Assembly (NCBI RefSeq): GCF_009735625.1
Contig: NZ_CP046244.1
Location: 1,612,001 to 1,676,000, forward strand
Direction of reading: 5' to 3'
From: Moorella glycerini
GTDB lineage: Bacteria; Bacillota; DSM-521; Neomoorellales; Neomoorellaceae
Length of the DNA stretch: 64,000 bases
The notes beneath the pieces were generated by a model, which was not told where the DNA came from, did not search any database, and saw only the letters and a list, made by a program, of their open reading frames with translations. How positions within the stretch are numbered: the first letter of the stretch is position 1; every line of letters starts with the position of its first letter. The position numbers were made by a program, and so were the translations under genes. This document shows, one piece after another, positions 34,413 through 43,523 of this stretch.

Positions 34413-35927
34413 ATGGCTGCTCTGCTGGAACTTAAGGGTATTTGTAAATATTTTCCCGGTGTCAGGGCTAACGATCAAGTTAATTTAGAAATTTTACCTG
34501 GCGAGATACACGCCTTGCTGGGCGAAAACGGTGCGGGAAAGACCACCCTGATGAACTGCGTCTATGGCCTGTATACCCCTGATGCCGGCCAGATTTTTTG
34601 GCAGGGGCGGGAAATAAAGATTCGCTCCATTCGCGACGCCATCAATATTGGCATCGGGATGGTTCACCAGCATTTCATGCTCGTGCATAATCTTACGGTA
34701 CTGGAGAATATCATGCTGGGGTTGCTTTCCAGCAGGGAACCATTTTTAGATAAAAAACGGGTGGCTACGGAAGTCACGGAATTGATGCAGGCCTACGGTC
34801 TTCAAGTTGAACTGGACGCCCAGATATGGCAACTTCCGGTAGGCGTTCAGCAACGGGTGGAGATCCTGAAGGCCCTGTACCGTAAAGCCCGGCTTCTTAT
34901 CCTGGATGAGCCCACAGCCGTGTTGACACCCAGCGAAGTTAAGGAACTCTTCCGAGTCCTGCGCCAGTTAACAGACCGGGGGCAGGCAGTTATTCTTATT
35001 ACCCATAAATTGGATGAAGTTATGGCCGTCGCCCACCGGGTCACCGTGATGCGCGATGGAAAGGTTGTTCAAACCCTGCCAACCTCAGGCACTGATAAAC
35101 AAACCCTGGCCCGTTTAATGGTGGGCAGGGACATTACCTTGGAAATGACCAGGACTCCGGCCCGAACAGGAGAGGTCATCCTGGAAGTTGAAGACTTGCA
35201 TGCTTTAAATAACCGCGGCCTGCCGGCCCTCCGGGGAGTTTCTTTCCGCATCCACCGGGGTGAAATCCTGGGTATTGCCGGCGTTGCCGGCAACGGTCAA
35301 ACCGAGCTGGCCGAAGTCCTCACCGGTTTACGTCCGGCCACCGCTGGCCGGGTCCGTCTCAAGGGGCGGGATGTTACCAATTATCCTCCGCGGGCTTTAT
35401 ATAACCTGAACCTGGCCCACATCCCCGAGGATCGCCAGCGACTCGGGTTGATTCTTGACTTCTCCCTGGAGGAAAACACCATGCTGGGAGTATATTATCG
35501 CCGGCCCTACGCCAGGGGGATCAAGGTTCAGCATGATATTATTAAAAATCACGCTGCCAGATTAATTAAGGAATATGATGTTCGTGCCCCCGGCATTTCT
35601 ACCCGGGCCAGGTTCCTATCAGGAGGAAATCAGCAGAAATTGATTCTGGCCCGGGAACTGGACCGCCAGCCCGACCTGCTCATCGCCGTCCAACCCACCC
35701 GTGGCCTGGATATAGGGGCCACCGAATTTGTCCAGCAACAAATTTTAGCCCATCGGGAGCGCGGCGCCGCCATCCTTTATATTTCTACCGAGTTGGAGGA
35801 AATTATGAAACTCAGCGACATCATTGCCGTCTTTTATGAAGGCCAGATAGTCGGTCTACTGGAGGGCGATCAGGTTGATCTCGAAACAATTGGTTTAATG
35901 ATGGCTGGTTCCCGGCGCCCGGCCTGA
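34413..35927 (+). CDS. ABC importer ATPase (two nucleotide-binding domains)
   Basis: 504 residues with two ABC modules, as in sugar/nucleoside importers (YufO/RbsA class). Module 1: Walker A GENGAGKTT (37-45), signature PVGVQQRVEI, Walker B LLILDEPTAVLTP. Module 2: degenerate Walker A GVAGNGQTE and signature LSGGNQQKLILAREL. The Asp-Glu of the second Walker B is replaced in LLIAVQPTRGLD, which is usual for this family, where one site is non-catalytic. GGAGG precedes ATG 34413. Cytoplasmic motor for the two permeases that follow. Confidence 0.95.
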   Translation: MAALLELKGICKYFPGVRANDQVNLEILPGEIHALLGENGAGKTTLMNCVYGLYTPDAGQIFWQGREIKIRSIRDAINIGIGMVHQHFMLVHNLTVLENIMLGLLSSREPFLDKKRVATEVTELMQAYGLQVELDAQIWQLPVGVQQRVEILKALYRKARLLILDEPTAVLTPSEVKELFRVLRQLTDRGQAVILITHKLDEVMAVAHRVTVMRDGKVVQTLPTSGTDKQTLARLMVGRDITLEMTRTPARTGEVILEVEDLHALNNRGLPALRGVSFRIHRGEILGIAGVAGNGQTELAEVLTGLRPATAGRVRLKGRDVTNYPPRALYNLNLAHIPEDRQRLGLILDFSLEENTMLGVYYRRPYARGIKVQHDIIKNHAARLIKEYDVRAPGISTRARFLSGGNQQKLILARELDRQPDLLIAVQPTRGLDIGATEFVQQQILAHRERGAAILYISTELEEIMKLSDIIAVFYEGQIVGLLEGDQVDLETIGLMMAGSRRPA

Positions 35928-35942
35928 TAAGAAGGGGATAAA

Positions 35943-37043
35943 ATGAACACAAGACTTTCAGCCTGGCTCAAAATTTTCAACCGTGAAGGATGGGGGGCCA
36001 TTCTAACTCCTATCCTGGGTATCATCTTCGGCTTTGCCGTTGCCGCCCTGGTCATATTCCAGCAGGGCAAAGATCCCCTGGCCGCCTATAAAGAACTATT
36101 CCTGGGATCTTTCGGTGATCTGGATAGCTTTACCTTTACCCTGCTGCGCTTCATTCCCCTGGCCTTTACCGGCCTGGCAGTAACCCTGGCTTATCGCGGT
36201 GGCGTCTTTAATATTGGTGCTGAAGGCCAGCTTTACGTTGCCGCCCTGGCCTCCACCTGGGTGGGGGTAAGTATGCCGGGTTTGCCGGTATTTATCCACC
36301 TGCCCCTGGCTTTATTCGCCGGCATGGTGGCGGGCGCCTTATTCGCTTTTATTCCCGGATACCTGAAAGCAACCCGTAATTTTAACGAAATCTTGATTAC
36401 AATTTTAATGAATTATATCGGCATTAACCTGGTAGGCCTGGCAGTAAATAACTTCCTGATGGAACCCAATCAAACGGCCCCGCAGAGCTCTTTAATAGCC
36501 AGGAGCGCCTGGCTGCCGTTCATCCTGCCCGGCACCTTTCTGCATGCCGGTTTAATCCTGGTCTTTATATTTGCTTTACTGATTTATTATATCCTCTGGC
36601 ATACTACCTGGGGCTACGAAATCAGGAGCGTTGGTACAAACCGGGAGGCAGCTCGTTATGGCGGGGTAGAGGTAAAGCAGGTTATCATCCTGGTCATGAC
36701 AGCCAGCGGGGCCCTGGCTTCCTTTGCCGGTAGTTCGGAAATCTTAGGCGTCCAGCACCGTTTGCTGGAGAATTTTATGGTGGGTTATGGCTATGACGCT
36801 ATTGCTGTGGCCCTCCTCGGGGGTCTGCATCCCTTTGGCACCCTCCTGGCGGCCCTCTTTTTCGGAGCTTTACGTAATGGGGCCAATTCCATGCAAATAT
36901 CCGCAGGTGTTCCGGTAGCCATTGTTTATATAATCCAGGCCCTGGCGGTGTTGAGTATTATTGGTGCCACAGCAGCCCGTAAGGTATATTTTCAGGTGTG
37001 GTTTGGGGGGAAAATAAATGGCAGCCATTCTGGCCGCAGTTAG
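35943..37043 (+). CDS. ABC importer permease 1
   Basis: 366 residues, about nine to ten membrane spans, BPD_transp_2 family (YufP-like). The typical sequence YRGGVFNIGAEGQLYVAAL and LNYIG-type elements (FNEILITILMNYIGINLVG) are present. Directly after the ATPase (15 bases) with AGAAGGGG before ATG 35943, and overlapping the second permease by 26 bases. With that permease it forms the transmembrane channel for the BMP-delivered substrate. Confidence 0.93.
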   Translation: MNTRLSAWLKIFNREGWGAILTPILGIIFGFAVAALVIFQQGKDPLAAYKELFLGSFGDLDSFTFTLLRFIPLAFTGLAVTLAYRGGVFNIGAEGQLYVAALASTWVGVSMPGLPVFIHLPLALFAGMVAGALFAFIPGYLKATRNFNEILITILMNYIGINLVGLAVNNFLMEPNQTAPQSSLIARSAWLPFILPGTFLHAGLILVFIFALLIYYILWHTTWGYEIRSVGTNREAARYGGVEVKQVIILVMTASGALASFAGSSEILGVQHRLLENFMVGYGYDAIAVALLGGLHPFGTLLAALFFGALRNGANSMQISAGVPVAIVYIIQALAVLSIIGATAARKVYFQVWFGGKINGSHSGRS

Positions 37044-37959
37044 TTCTCTTGATTTTCTCATAGCCAGCCTGCGAATGACAACACCCCTTTTGCTGGCAGC
37101 CATGGGCGATATCTATGCCGAGCGTACGGGAGTTTTAAATATCGGCCTGGAAAGTATGATGCTTTTTGGAGCCTTTGGTTCCTTCATTTTAGCCTATTAC
37201 TCCGGCAATCCCTATACCGGCCTGCTGGCCGCGATTGTCCTGGGGCTGATCATGGGGATCCTCCATGCCTTTTTCACTGTGACCCTGCGCTGCGATCAGG
37301 TAATTACCGCCGTGGGGGAAAATATCCTGGCTCTGGGAATCACCAGCACCCTGTACAGGACTATCATTGGGGTGGTTACCCAACAGCCTGAGTCCCCCGG
37401 CTTGCCCCAGATCCCTATTCCTTTCCTGCATAAGATCCCAATACTGGGTTCCTTGCTCTTTGATAATAATATACTTACCTACGCCGCCCTCCTGATGGTA
37501 CCCGTAACCTATATTATCTTATTTCATACTACCTGGGGACTAAAGATTCGGGCTGTAGGGGAGCATCCGCGAGCGGCTGATACCCTGGGAATTAATGTTT
37601 ACCTTGTTCGTTACCTTTGTATTATAATCAGCGGCATTTTGGCTTCTCTAGGGGGAGCCAGCCTGACGGTAGGCGGGCTGCGCTACTTTTTGGATAATAT
37701 GACTGCCGGCCGTGGCTTCATCGCCTTCGCTGCCGTAATTTTCGGCCGTTACAACCCTATAGGCGCCTTTTTTGCCACCCTCCTTTTCGGGGTTACCGAT
37801 GCCTTCCAGTTGCGGATGCAGGCCATAGGCATCCCCGTACCGCACCACATATTTCTCATGTTACCTTATGTCGTAACCCTGGCGGCCCTGGTTTTCCTGG
37901 CGGGACCGGCCTTTGTTCCCCGTTCCCAGGGAATACCATACATCCGGGACGAACGCTAA
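37018..37959 (+). CDS. ABC importer permease 2
   Basis: 313 residues, BPD_transp_2 family (YufQ-like), with ERTGVLNIGLESMMLFGAFG and a conserved AAVIFGRYNPIGAF loop near the C-terminus. ATG 37018 lies inside the end of permease 1 with GGGGGG as ribosome site, so translation is coupled. Second transmembrane subunit of the BMP-type importer. Confidence 0.93.
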   Translation: MAAILAAVSSLDFLIASLRMTTPLLLAAMGDIYAERTGVLNIGLESMMLFGAFGSFILAYYSGNPYTGLLAAIVLGLIMGILHAFFTVTLRCDQVITAVGENILALGITSTLYRTIIGVVTQQPESPGLPQIPIPFLHKIPILGSLLFDNNILTYAALLMVPVTYIILFHTTWGLKIRAVGEHPRAADTLGINVYLVRYLCIIISGILASLGGASLTVGGLRYFLDNMTAGRGFIAFAAVIFGRYNPIGAFFATLLFGVTDAFQLRMQAIGIPVPHHIFLMLPYVVTLAALVFLAGPAFVPRSQGIPYIRDER

Positions 37960-37979
37960 AATTTTGCCGAGGAGGAAAA

Positions 37980-38762
37980 ATGATGGACAAAACCCGTCGC
38001 TTGCAACACATATTTAAACCTGATGGTCGGACATTTATCGTAGCCATGGATCACGGCACCAACGCCGGCGCGCCGCCGGGATTGGAGCATCCCGCTGAAA
38101 CGATCGCCAGAATTACTGCCGGCGGTGCTGACGCCGTCATCGTCAATTACGGCGTCGCCCGGCAGTTTGCCCGGGAACTGGCTGGCTTAAGCCTCATCCT
38201 GCGCCTGGACCTGGCCCCGACTATCCTGGGACAGGGGCACACCAGCCAGCTGATTTATGGGGTAGAAGAGGCCCTCCGCCTGGGGGCCGATGCTGTCATT
38301 GTCAATGCCGGTCCCGGAAAAGGGGTAGAGGAAACCACCCTGCCGCAGTTAGCCACCATAGCCCGCCAGTGCGATATATGGGGCCTGCCCCTGATCGGGG
38401 AGATCTCCCCCGGAGGTTTCGATAGCGACCCCGGCATACGTACCCTGGCCAACATCCAGTTGGGCGCCCGGATTGCCAGCGAACTGGGAGTGGATATCAT
38501 TAAGACCATCTACCAGCCAGGCTTCCAGGCTGTGACAGGAACCTGTTTTGTACCAGTGGTAGTCCTGGGAGGAGCTAAAACCGATGATGAGCAATCTTTC
38601 CTGGTTGCGATAAAGGATGCCCTGGAGGCAGGGGCCGCCGGCGTAGCCATTGGCCGTAATGTCTGGGGGCATCCCCGGCCGGAAAAAATGGCTGCAGCCC
38701 TGGCCGCCCTGATTCACGAAAATGCCAGTGTGGCAGACGCCCTGGCGATTATTCACTGCTAA
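37980..38762 (+). CDS. Class I aldolase of the DhnA/LsrF type
   Basis: 260 residues, DeoC/LacD-like TIM barrel: FIVAMDHGTNAG near the N-terminus, the Schiff-base lysine in DIIKTIYQPGF, and GGAKTDDEQSFL as phosphate-binding loop. The class includes archaeal-type fructose-bisphosphate aldolase, LsrF thiolase and ADH synthase. GAGGAGG before ATG 37980, 21 bases after the permease. In an operon with an importer and FGGY kinase relic it probably cleaves a phosphorylated sugar; the resemblance of the kinase-aldolase pairing to AI-2 (Lsr) processing is noted but not proof. Confidence 0.88.
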   Translation: MMDKTRRLQHIFKPDGRTFIVAMDHGTNAGAPPGLEHPAETIARITAGGADAVIVNYGVARQFARELAGLSLILRLDLAPTILGQGHTSQLIYGVEEALRLGADAVIVNAGPGKGVEETTLPQLATIARQCDIWGLPLIGEISPGGFDSDPGIRTLANIQLGARIASELGVDIIKTIYQPGFQAVTGTCFVPVVVLGGAKTDDEQSFLVAIKDALEAGAAGVAIGRNVWGHPRPEKMAAALAALIHENASVADALAIIHC

Positions 38763-38777
38763 TGGGAGAGGATAAAA

Positions 38778-39809
38778 ATGTTAAGGGCAGTAATGGTAGG
38801 CCCCGGGGCCATTGAACTACAAGAAGTACCCTTAAGGGAGCCAGGTCCCCATGAAGTGCTGGTCAAAGTCAAGGCCTGCGGCATCTGTACCTGGGAACAG
38901 CGTTTTTATCAAGGTGTTGAAGGCGCATACCCTTTCCTGGGCGGCCATGAAATCGCTGGCGAAGTGGTAGCCACAGGTGACCAGGTAGCAGAAAAGCTAC
39001 CGCCCGGTCAAAAGGTGGCCGTGGCCAGCCTGACCCGCTGCGGTGAGTGTTATTTCTGCCGCCGGGGGCTGGACCACCTGTGCGCCAATGCCGGGGAAAA
39101 ATCAATCCCCGGCGAATACTGGGGACCGGCGGGGTTCGCCGAGTATATTATTGTTCGGGGTTATGAAGTTTATCCCCTGGACAACGGAGTTGATTTCGTC
39201 CACGCTACCCTGGCAGAGCCCCTGGCCTGCGTTACCAGGAGCATCAACCGCGCTAACCTGCGTTTCGGTGATACGGCCGTCGTCCTAGGCGCCGGGGTAA
39301 TGGGTCTTTTACATTTAAAACTGGCCTGCCTCAAAGGAGCCAGGGTGATCGTCAGCGAACCCGATGCCGCCCGGAGGCAAAAGGCTCTCCAACTGGGTGC
39401 TATTGCTGCCATTGATCCTTTACGGGAAGATCTTGCCGGCAAGGTGAAAAAACTCACCGCCGGCCGGGGTGCCGAAGCAGTCTTCTTTACCGCCGGCGGT
39501 ACGCCGGCCCTGGCCGAAGGGATCCGGTTGCTGGTAAAAGGCGGCACCCTGGTGGTTTACGGCTCCATTCACCCGGCTACACCCCTGAACCTCAATCCCA
39601 ATGACCTGCATTACCATGAATACACCCTGACCGGTTCCATCCGCCATGATAAGGAAAGTTTCCGGCAAGCAGCCGCCCTTTTATCCCGGGGACTCGTGGA
39701 GGTAGGAGATTTAATCAGCAGCTGCTTTCCTTTTAAGGAAATAGACGCCGCCTTTCAAGAGGCAATCCGGCCGGAAACCTTCCGGGTGGTGCTAACCTTT
39801 ACGGACTAA
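38778..39809 (+). CDS. Zinc-dependent medium-chain dehydrogenase
   Basis: 343 residues of the MDR family. Catalytic zinc ligands are in CGICTWE and GGHEIAGE; a structural zinc site is TRCGECYFCRRGLDHLC. The Rossmann motif is VVLGAGVMGLLHLK. This pattern is shared by sorbitol, threonine and related polyol dehydrogenases; the substrate cannot be read from the sequence. It starts 16 bases after the aldolase with GGGAGAGG upstream. It presumably oxidises or reduces a sugar intermediate of the same pathway. Confidence 0.92.
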   Translation: MLRAVMVGPGAIELQEVPLREPGPHEVLVKVKACGICTWEQRFYQGVEGAYPFLGGHEIAGEVVATGDQVAEKLPPGQKVAVASLTRCGECYFCRRGLDHLCANAGEKSIPGEYWGPAGFAEYIIVRGYEVYPLDNGVDFVHATLAEPLACVTRSINRANLRFGDTAVVLGAGVMGLLHLKLACLKGARVIVSEPDAARRQKALQLGAIAAIDPLREDLAGKVKKLTAGRGAEAVFFTAGGTPALAEGIRLLVKGGTLVVYGSIHPATPLNLNPNDLHYHEYTLTGSIRHDKESFRQAAALLSRGLVEVGDLISSCFPFKEIDAAFQEAIRPETFRVVLTFTD

Positions 39810-39830
39810 ACATTAAGGCAGGCGATTACC

Positions 39831-40309
39831 TTGCCCTATCTGCTGGGAATTGATATCGGTACCCTGGGGCTTTAAGCCCGGCCATCCTATATTGCGGCTA
39901 TCCTTATCCAGAACGCAGAGGGCCGGCACTAGCTTACGAGTTCAAGTCCGGGTATCTACCCGTAAAAAATAAAGTAACGCGCCTGATAATAGCAGGGGGC
40001 GGCGCCGGCAATGCCATCTGGCGACAGATTATCAGCGACGTCCTGGAGCGGGAAATCGCTTTTAACCACTATAACAATACTGCTTTAGGCACGGCGTACC
40101 TGGCTGGTTACGCCGTGGGGCTTTATTCCGATTTTAAAGACCTCCGGGAAAAGTGGAATCCAGTCCGGGGGTGGCATACACCGCGGCCCCGGGAAGTTAC
40201 CTTCTACCAGCAGGCTTTTAGTTTTTACAGGGAATTAAATCAGAGTTTAGATCGTCTTTATACAAATCATGATATTAACCATGCTGCCCAAAGCCTTCTT
40301 AAGTTATAA
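39831..40309 (+). pseudogene. FGGY-family sugar kinase, large internal deletion
   Basis: A start (TTG 39831) reads LPYLLGIDIGTLGL, the phosphate-1 motif of FGGY kinases, then stops at TAA 39873. A later frame (to TAA 40307) gives LIIAGGGAGNAIWRQIISDVLERE and ALGTAYLAGYAVGLY, the adenosine motif and C-terminus of the same family. About two thirds of the roughly 500-residue enzyme are gone. As the last gene of the transport/aldolase operon, its loss suggests the pathway is incomplete or another kinase substitutes. Confidence 0.85.
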
Positions 40310-40379
40310 ATCTTCGCCAGGCGGCAGGATTTCCTTAACTTATATCGAATTCAGACGGTATATATTAAGGTGGGATTAT

Positions 40380-40643
40380 ATGAAGGTCCACGTAAACTTT
40401 TATGGTTTTCTTCAAGCTGCCGCCGGCACAATGAAGGTAATCCTTGACCTGGAAGCTCCAGCAAACCTGGTAGCCTTATGGCAGCAGTTAGCCGTAAGAT
40501 ATCCCCAGTTGGACGGGAAAGATCCGGCGGCAATCCTGGCCGTATCCCTCAACGGGCGGCGCCTGGGTCCGGAGCAGTGGGACGATATTTACCTGCGTGA
40601 CGGCGATCAGGTAGATATCTTTAGTATCATGAGCGGGGGGTAA
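40380..40643 (+). CDS. MoaD/ThiS-like sulfur-carrier protein
   Basis: 87 residues, beta-grasp ubiquitin-like fold: MKVHVNFYGFLQAAAG start, GDQVDIFSIMSGG end. The C-terminal Gly-Gly is the thiocarboxylation site of MoaD-type proteins. ATG 40380 is chosen (AAGGTGGGATT upstream) over the longer frame from 40269. It lies 127 bases before an aldehyde ferredoxin oxidoreductase; such MoaD-like genes often accompany AOR and serve the tungstopterin cofactor. Whether it is dedicated to AOR is inference. Confidence 0.85.
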   Translation: MKVHVNFYGFLQAAAGTMKVILDLEAPANLVALWQQLAVRYPQLDGKDPAAILAVSLNGRRLGPEQWDDIYLRDGDQVDIFSIMSGG

Positions 40644-40769
40644 ATGCCCTTCCTGGCAGGGACTTTTCTTGGCAATCACCGCCAAGATATGGACCTCTTT
40701 TACCGCGGGCTTATCCCGCGGCATCTCCCTTTTGAAGGGTAATGGTAGCTTGGGAAAGGGGTGCTCCTC

Positions 40770-42677
40770 ATGGCCAGAACGGCCTGGATAGACTTAACAA
40801 CCGGCAAAATCGAAATTCAACCAACACCGCAAGACGATTTATTAAAATTTCTGGGCAGCCGCGGCTTAGCAGCTAAAGTGCTCTACGATCACGTCGGCCC
40901 GGAGATCCGGCCTTTTGACCCGGAAAACCTGCTCATCTTTTCCACCGGGCCCCTGACCGGTACGTCCTGGCCCTCGGCGGCCCGTTATACGGTAACAGCC
41001 AAATCGCCAGCCACCGGTGCCTATGGTTACGCCAACAGTTCCGGCTTCTTCGGTCCCGAGCTGCGTAAAGCCGGTTACGACATGATCGTCTGCCGCGGCC
41101 GGGCCGGCAGCCCGGTGATCCTGCATATCGAGGACGACCACATTGAAATACTTCCCGCCGGCGACCTCTGGGGCCAGACAACCGGGACTACGGAAAAGAT
41201 TCTCCGCGAGCGCTACCCCGGCAGCCGGGTAGCCTCCATCGGCCCGGCCGGCGAGAACCTGGTACGCATCGCCGGGATTATTAATGACTACGCCCGGGCC
41301 GCCGCCCGTACCGGCATGGGGGCCGTCATGGGGTCCAAGAACCTGAAGGCCATCGTAGTTAAAGGCAACCACCGGGTAGAAACCCCGCCGGGGTTCAAGG
41401 AGGTGGTTCGCCGGGTAACGGCGGCCGTCCGCAACCACCCCGAGAGCCAAATGTACAGCAAGTGGGGTACCGTCTGCCTGATTGATGCGAAGAACATGAG
41501 CGGTGACATGCCCAGCAAGAACCACCGCTGGGGCCAGTTCCCCCTGGCAAAAGAGATTAACGCCGCGGCCGTGGCCCGTTATACGGTGAAAACCCAGGGG
41601 TGCTACGCCTGTCCCATCCGCTGCGCCCGCATCACCGAGATCCCGGACGGCCCCTTCAAGACGCCGGTAAATGAAGGGCCAGAGTACGAGAGTACCAACG
41701 CCCTCGGTTCCAACCTCTGGAACGGCAATATTGAGCTGGTCATTCACGCCAACAAGCTCTGTAATGAAATGGGCCTGGACACCATATCCACCGGCCTGGT
41801 CATCGCCTTTGCCATGGAAGCCCATGAAAGGGGCCTGCTGCATGACCGGCAATACAACCTGGAATGGGGCGACCCGGAAACCATTATCGGTCTTATTAAA
41901 GATATTGCCTACCGCCGGGGCACCGGTGACCTCCTGGCCGATGGAGTTAAGGTAGCCAGCTCCCGCCTGGGCCGTGGTAGTGATTTCTTTGCCATGCACG
42001 TCAAAGGGGTGGAATTGCCGCGCCAGGAGGGCCGGGTTCTGAAGGCCTTCGGCCTGGGCCACGCCACCAGCAACCGCGGCGCCGACCATCTCTACGCCCT
42101 GCCGACCATCGACGTAGCCGGGATGACCGACGTGGCCGCCAAAGTGTTGCCGGAGTGCGGCCCGGAACTCATGGAAGTAACCTCGGAAAAATTCAAAGCC
42201 CAAATGGTACGCTTTACCGAAGCCTGTAACGCCCTGGCCGACGCCGCCGGCATCTGCAAGTTCGCCTTTACGGAAACCTATGCCATCCTGCCGGCCGACC
42301 TGGCGGGAGGCCTGCGCGCCCTGGGGCTGCCCATTAGCGACGCCGAAATCATGCGGATCGGGCAGCGCATTGTCAACCTGGAAAGGATGTATAACGTCCG
42401 CCACGGTTTCAGCCGTAAAGACGACTACCTGCCGCCGCGCTCCTTGCAGGAACCCCTGGATGTCTATGCCAACCCGGAAGAGATTGAAAGGGTGCCGGCG
42501 GATAAAGCCAGCCTCTCCCGCTGTGGCCTGACTATTGACCTGGACACCATGCTGGATGAATACTACGCCCTGGGCGGCTGGACCCGGGAGGGTATCCCCA
42601 CCGCCACCAGGTTAAAGGAGCTGGGCCTGGAAGAACTGGTCAGGGACTTGCCCGGGTACGGTTCAGAAACCTTTTAG
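40770..42677 (+). CDS. aor: Tungsten aldehyde ferredoxin oxidoreductase
   Basis: 635 residues. It reversibly oxidises aldehydes to acids with ferredoxin, in the cytoplasm. The N-terminal AOR domain binds two tungstopterins (GTSWPSAARYTVTAKSP, GAYGYANSSGFFGPELRKAGYD). The 4Fe-4S cluster ligands are Cys278-x2-Cys281-x3-Cys285 and the distal Cys496 in DAAGICKF. Length and motifs are full. ATG 40770 has AAAGGGGTG upstream; a longer frame begins nine bases earlier. In acetogens AOR can reduce acetate to acetaldehyde. Paired with a MoaD-like gene. Non-AOR paralogues (e.g. benzoyl-CoA reductase BamB) exist, so the substrate is not fixed. Confidence 0.92.
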   Translation: MARTAWIDLTTGKIEIQPTPQDDLLKFLGSRGLAAKVLYDHVGPEIRPFDPENLLIFSTGPLTGTSWPSAARYTVTAKSPATGAYGYANSSGFFGPELRKAGYDMIVCRGRAGSPVILHIEDDHIEILPAGDLWGQTTGTTEKILRERYPGSRVASIGPAGENLVRIAGIINDYARAAARTGMGAVMGSKNLKAIVVKGNHRVETPPGFKEVVRRVTAAVRNHPESQMYSKWGTVCLIDAKNMSGDMPSKNHRWGQFPLAKEINAAAVARYTVKTQGCYACPIRCARITEIPDGPFKTPVNEGPEYESTNALGSNLWNGNIELVIHANKLCNEMGLDTISTGLVIAFAMEAHERGLLHDRQYNLEWGDPETIIGLIKDIAYRRGTGDLLADGVKVASSRLGRGSDFFAMHVKGVELPRQEGRVLKAFGLGHATSNRGADHLYALPTIDVAGMTDVAAKVLPECGPELMEVTSEKFKAQMVRFTEACNALADAAGICKFAFTETYAILPADLAGGLRALGLPISDAEIMRIGQRIVNLERMYNVRHGFSRKDDYLPPRSLQEPLDVYANPEEIERVPADKASLSRCGLTIDLDTMLDEYYALGGWTREGIPTATRLKELGLEELVRDLPGYGSETF

Positions 42678-43027
42678 AGATTAACTCTCCCTACCCGCCA
42701 GGCACAACTGCCTTGACTACTCATAGGGGCGGTAGTACACTCCGGAGTGCGCCGTCCCCCTCCGGACACCTAACCGGAACCTCCAGGTAATAGCCAGGAC
42801 GGTGCGTGACTTTAGCCGGCGCCGGCGATGATTTCCGTGTTAAATCCTACTTTATGATACTATAGTTCAGAAAGCGGAGAGAAAGCGGAGGGAAAGCGGA
42901 GAGGGTCCGGGGCCGGCTGTTTAATTATACTTAATTCTGAGGGGTAAGCCCACCATAAATTGACTTTCGCCGGGTGATGGTTTACTATATTAGGCAGATT
43001 ACCAGGAAACGGGGAGGATTAAATAAT
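42678..43027. other. Non-coding region with repeats
   Basis: No gene. The first 160 bases carry small palindromes (ACACTCCGGAGTGC near 42736) and no recognised riboswitch; 42840-42942 is a dispersed intergenic repeat with a perfect-period 11-bp triplet inside it. Confidence 0.5.
42840..42942 (+). repeat. Intergenic repeat, copy 2, with 11-bp triplet
   Basis: TTAAATCCTACTTTATGATA to ATTATACTTAATTCTGAGG, related to 26119-26215. Inside it, AAAGCGGAGAG is repeated three times in tandem (42871-42881, 42882-42892 with one change, 42893-42903). Confidence 0.6.
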
Positions 43028-43477
43028 ATGAAGGCCAGGCTCCAGCAGGACATGAAAGAAGCCTTGAAAAGCCATGATAAAATCCGGTTGCAGACTATCC
43101 GCATGGTTCTAGCCGCTATCAAAAACGCCGAAATTGAAAAAATGCATCCCCTGGCGGACGAAGAAATGGCTGCCGTTATCCAGCGGGAAATAAAAATGAG
43201 AAAGGAAGCTCTGGAACAATTCGCCCGTGGGGGACGGGAAGACCTGGTGCGGCAAACAGAGGCCGAGATCAAGGTCCTGGAAGACTACCTGCCACAGCAG
43301 CTGAGCGATAGCGAACTTAGAAAGGTCATCCGGCAAACCATCAGCGAAGTAGGGGCGCAATCAAGCAAGGAAATTGGGAAAGTAATGGCCGCCTTGATGC
43401 CGAAAATCCGCGGCCGGGCCGACGGCAAGAAGGCCAGCGAAATGGTAAGGGAATTACTGGGGGCTGGTATTAGTTGA
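43028..43477 (+). CDS. YqeY/GatB-tail family protein
   Basis: 149 residues, all-helical YqeY family: LQQDMKEALKSHDKIRLQTIRMVLAAIKN start and GKVMAALMPKIRGRADGKKASEMV end. The family resembles the tail domain of GatB and is thought to interact with tRNA or translation components, but its role is not established. ATG 43028 has GGGGAGGA upstream. Monocistronic, convergent with the thioesterase gene. Confidence 0.92.
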   Translation: MKARLQQDMKEALKSHDKIRLQTIRMVLAAIKNAEIEKMHPLADEEMAAVIQREIKMRKEALEQFARGGREDLVRQTEAEIKVLEDYLPQQLSDSELRKVIRQTISEVGAQSSKEIGKVMAALMPKIRGRADGKKASEMVRELLGAGIS

Positions 43478-43523
43478 AGCGGGACCAGAGGACGATCCGG
43501 GCCGCTGCCAGCCCCCGGTCATT

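Noticed and set aside
40866-42404. 512-codon open frame on the minus strand opposite the aldehyde ferredoxin oxidoreductase
   Set aside because: It lies wholly within a gene with clear AOR motifs; long antisense frames are common in GC-rich coding DNA, and it shows no recognisable domain.
42678-42840. Moco/Tuco-type riboswitch near the AOR gene
   Set aside because: It lies downstream of AOR, before an unrelated YqeY gene, and the consensus core is not present.
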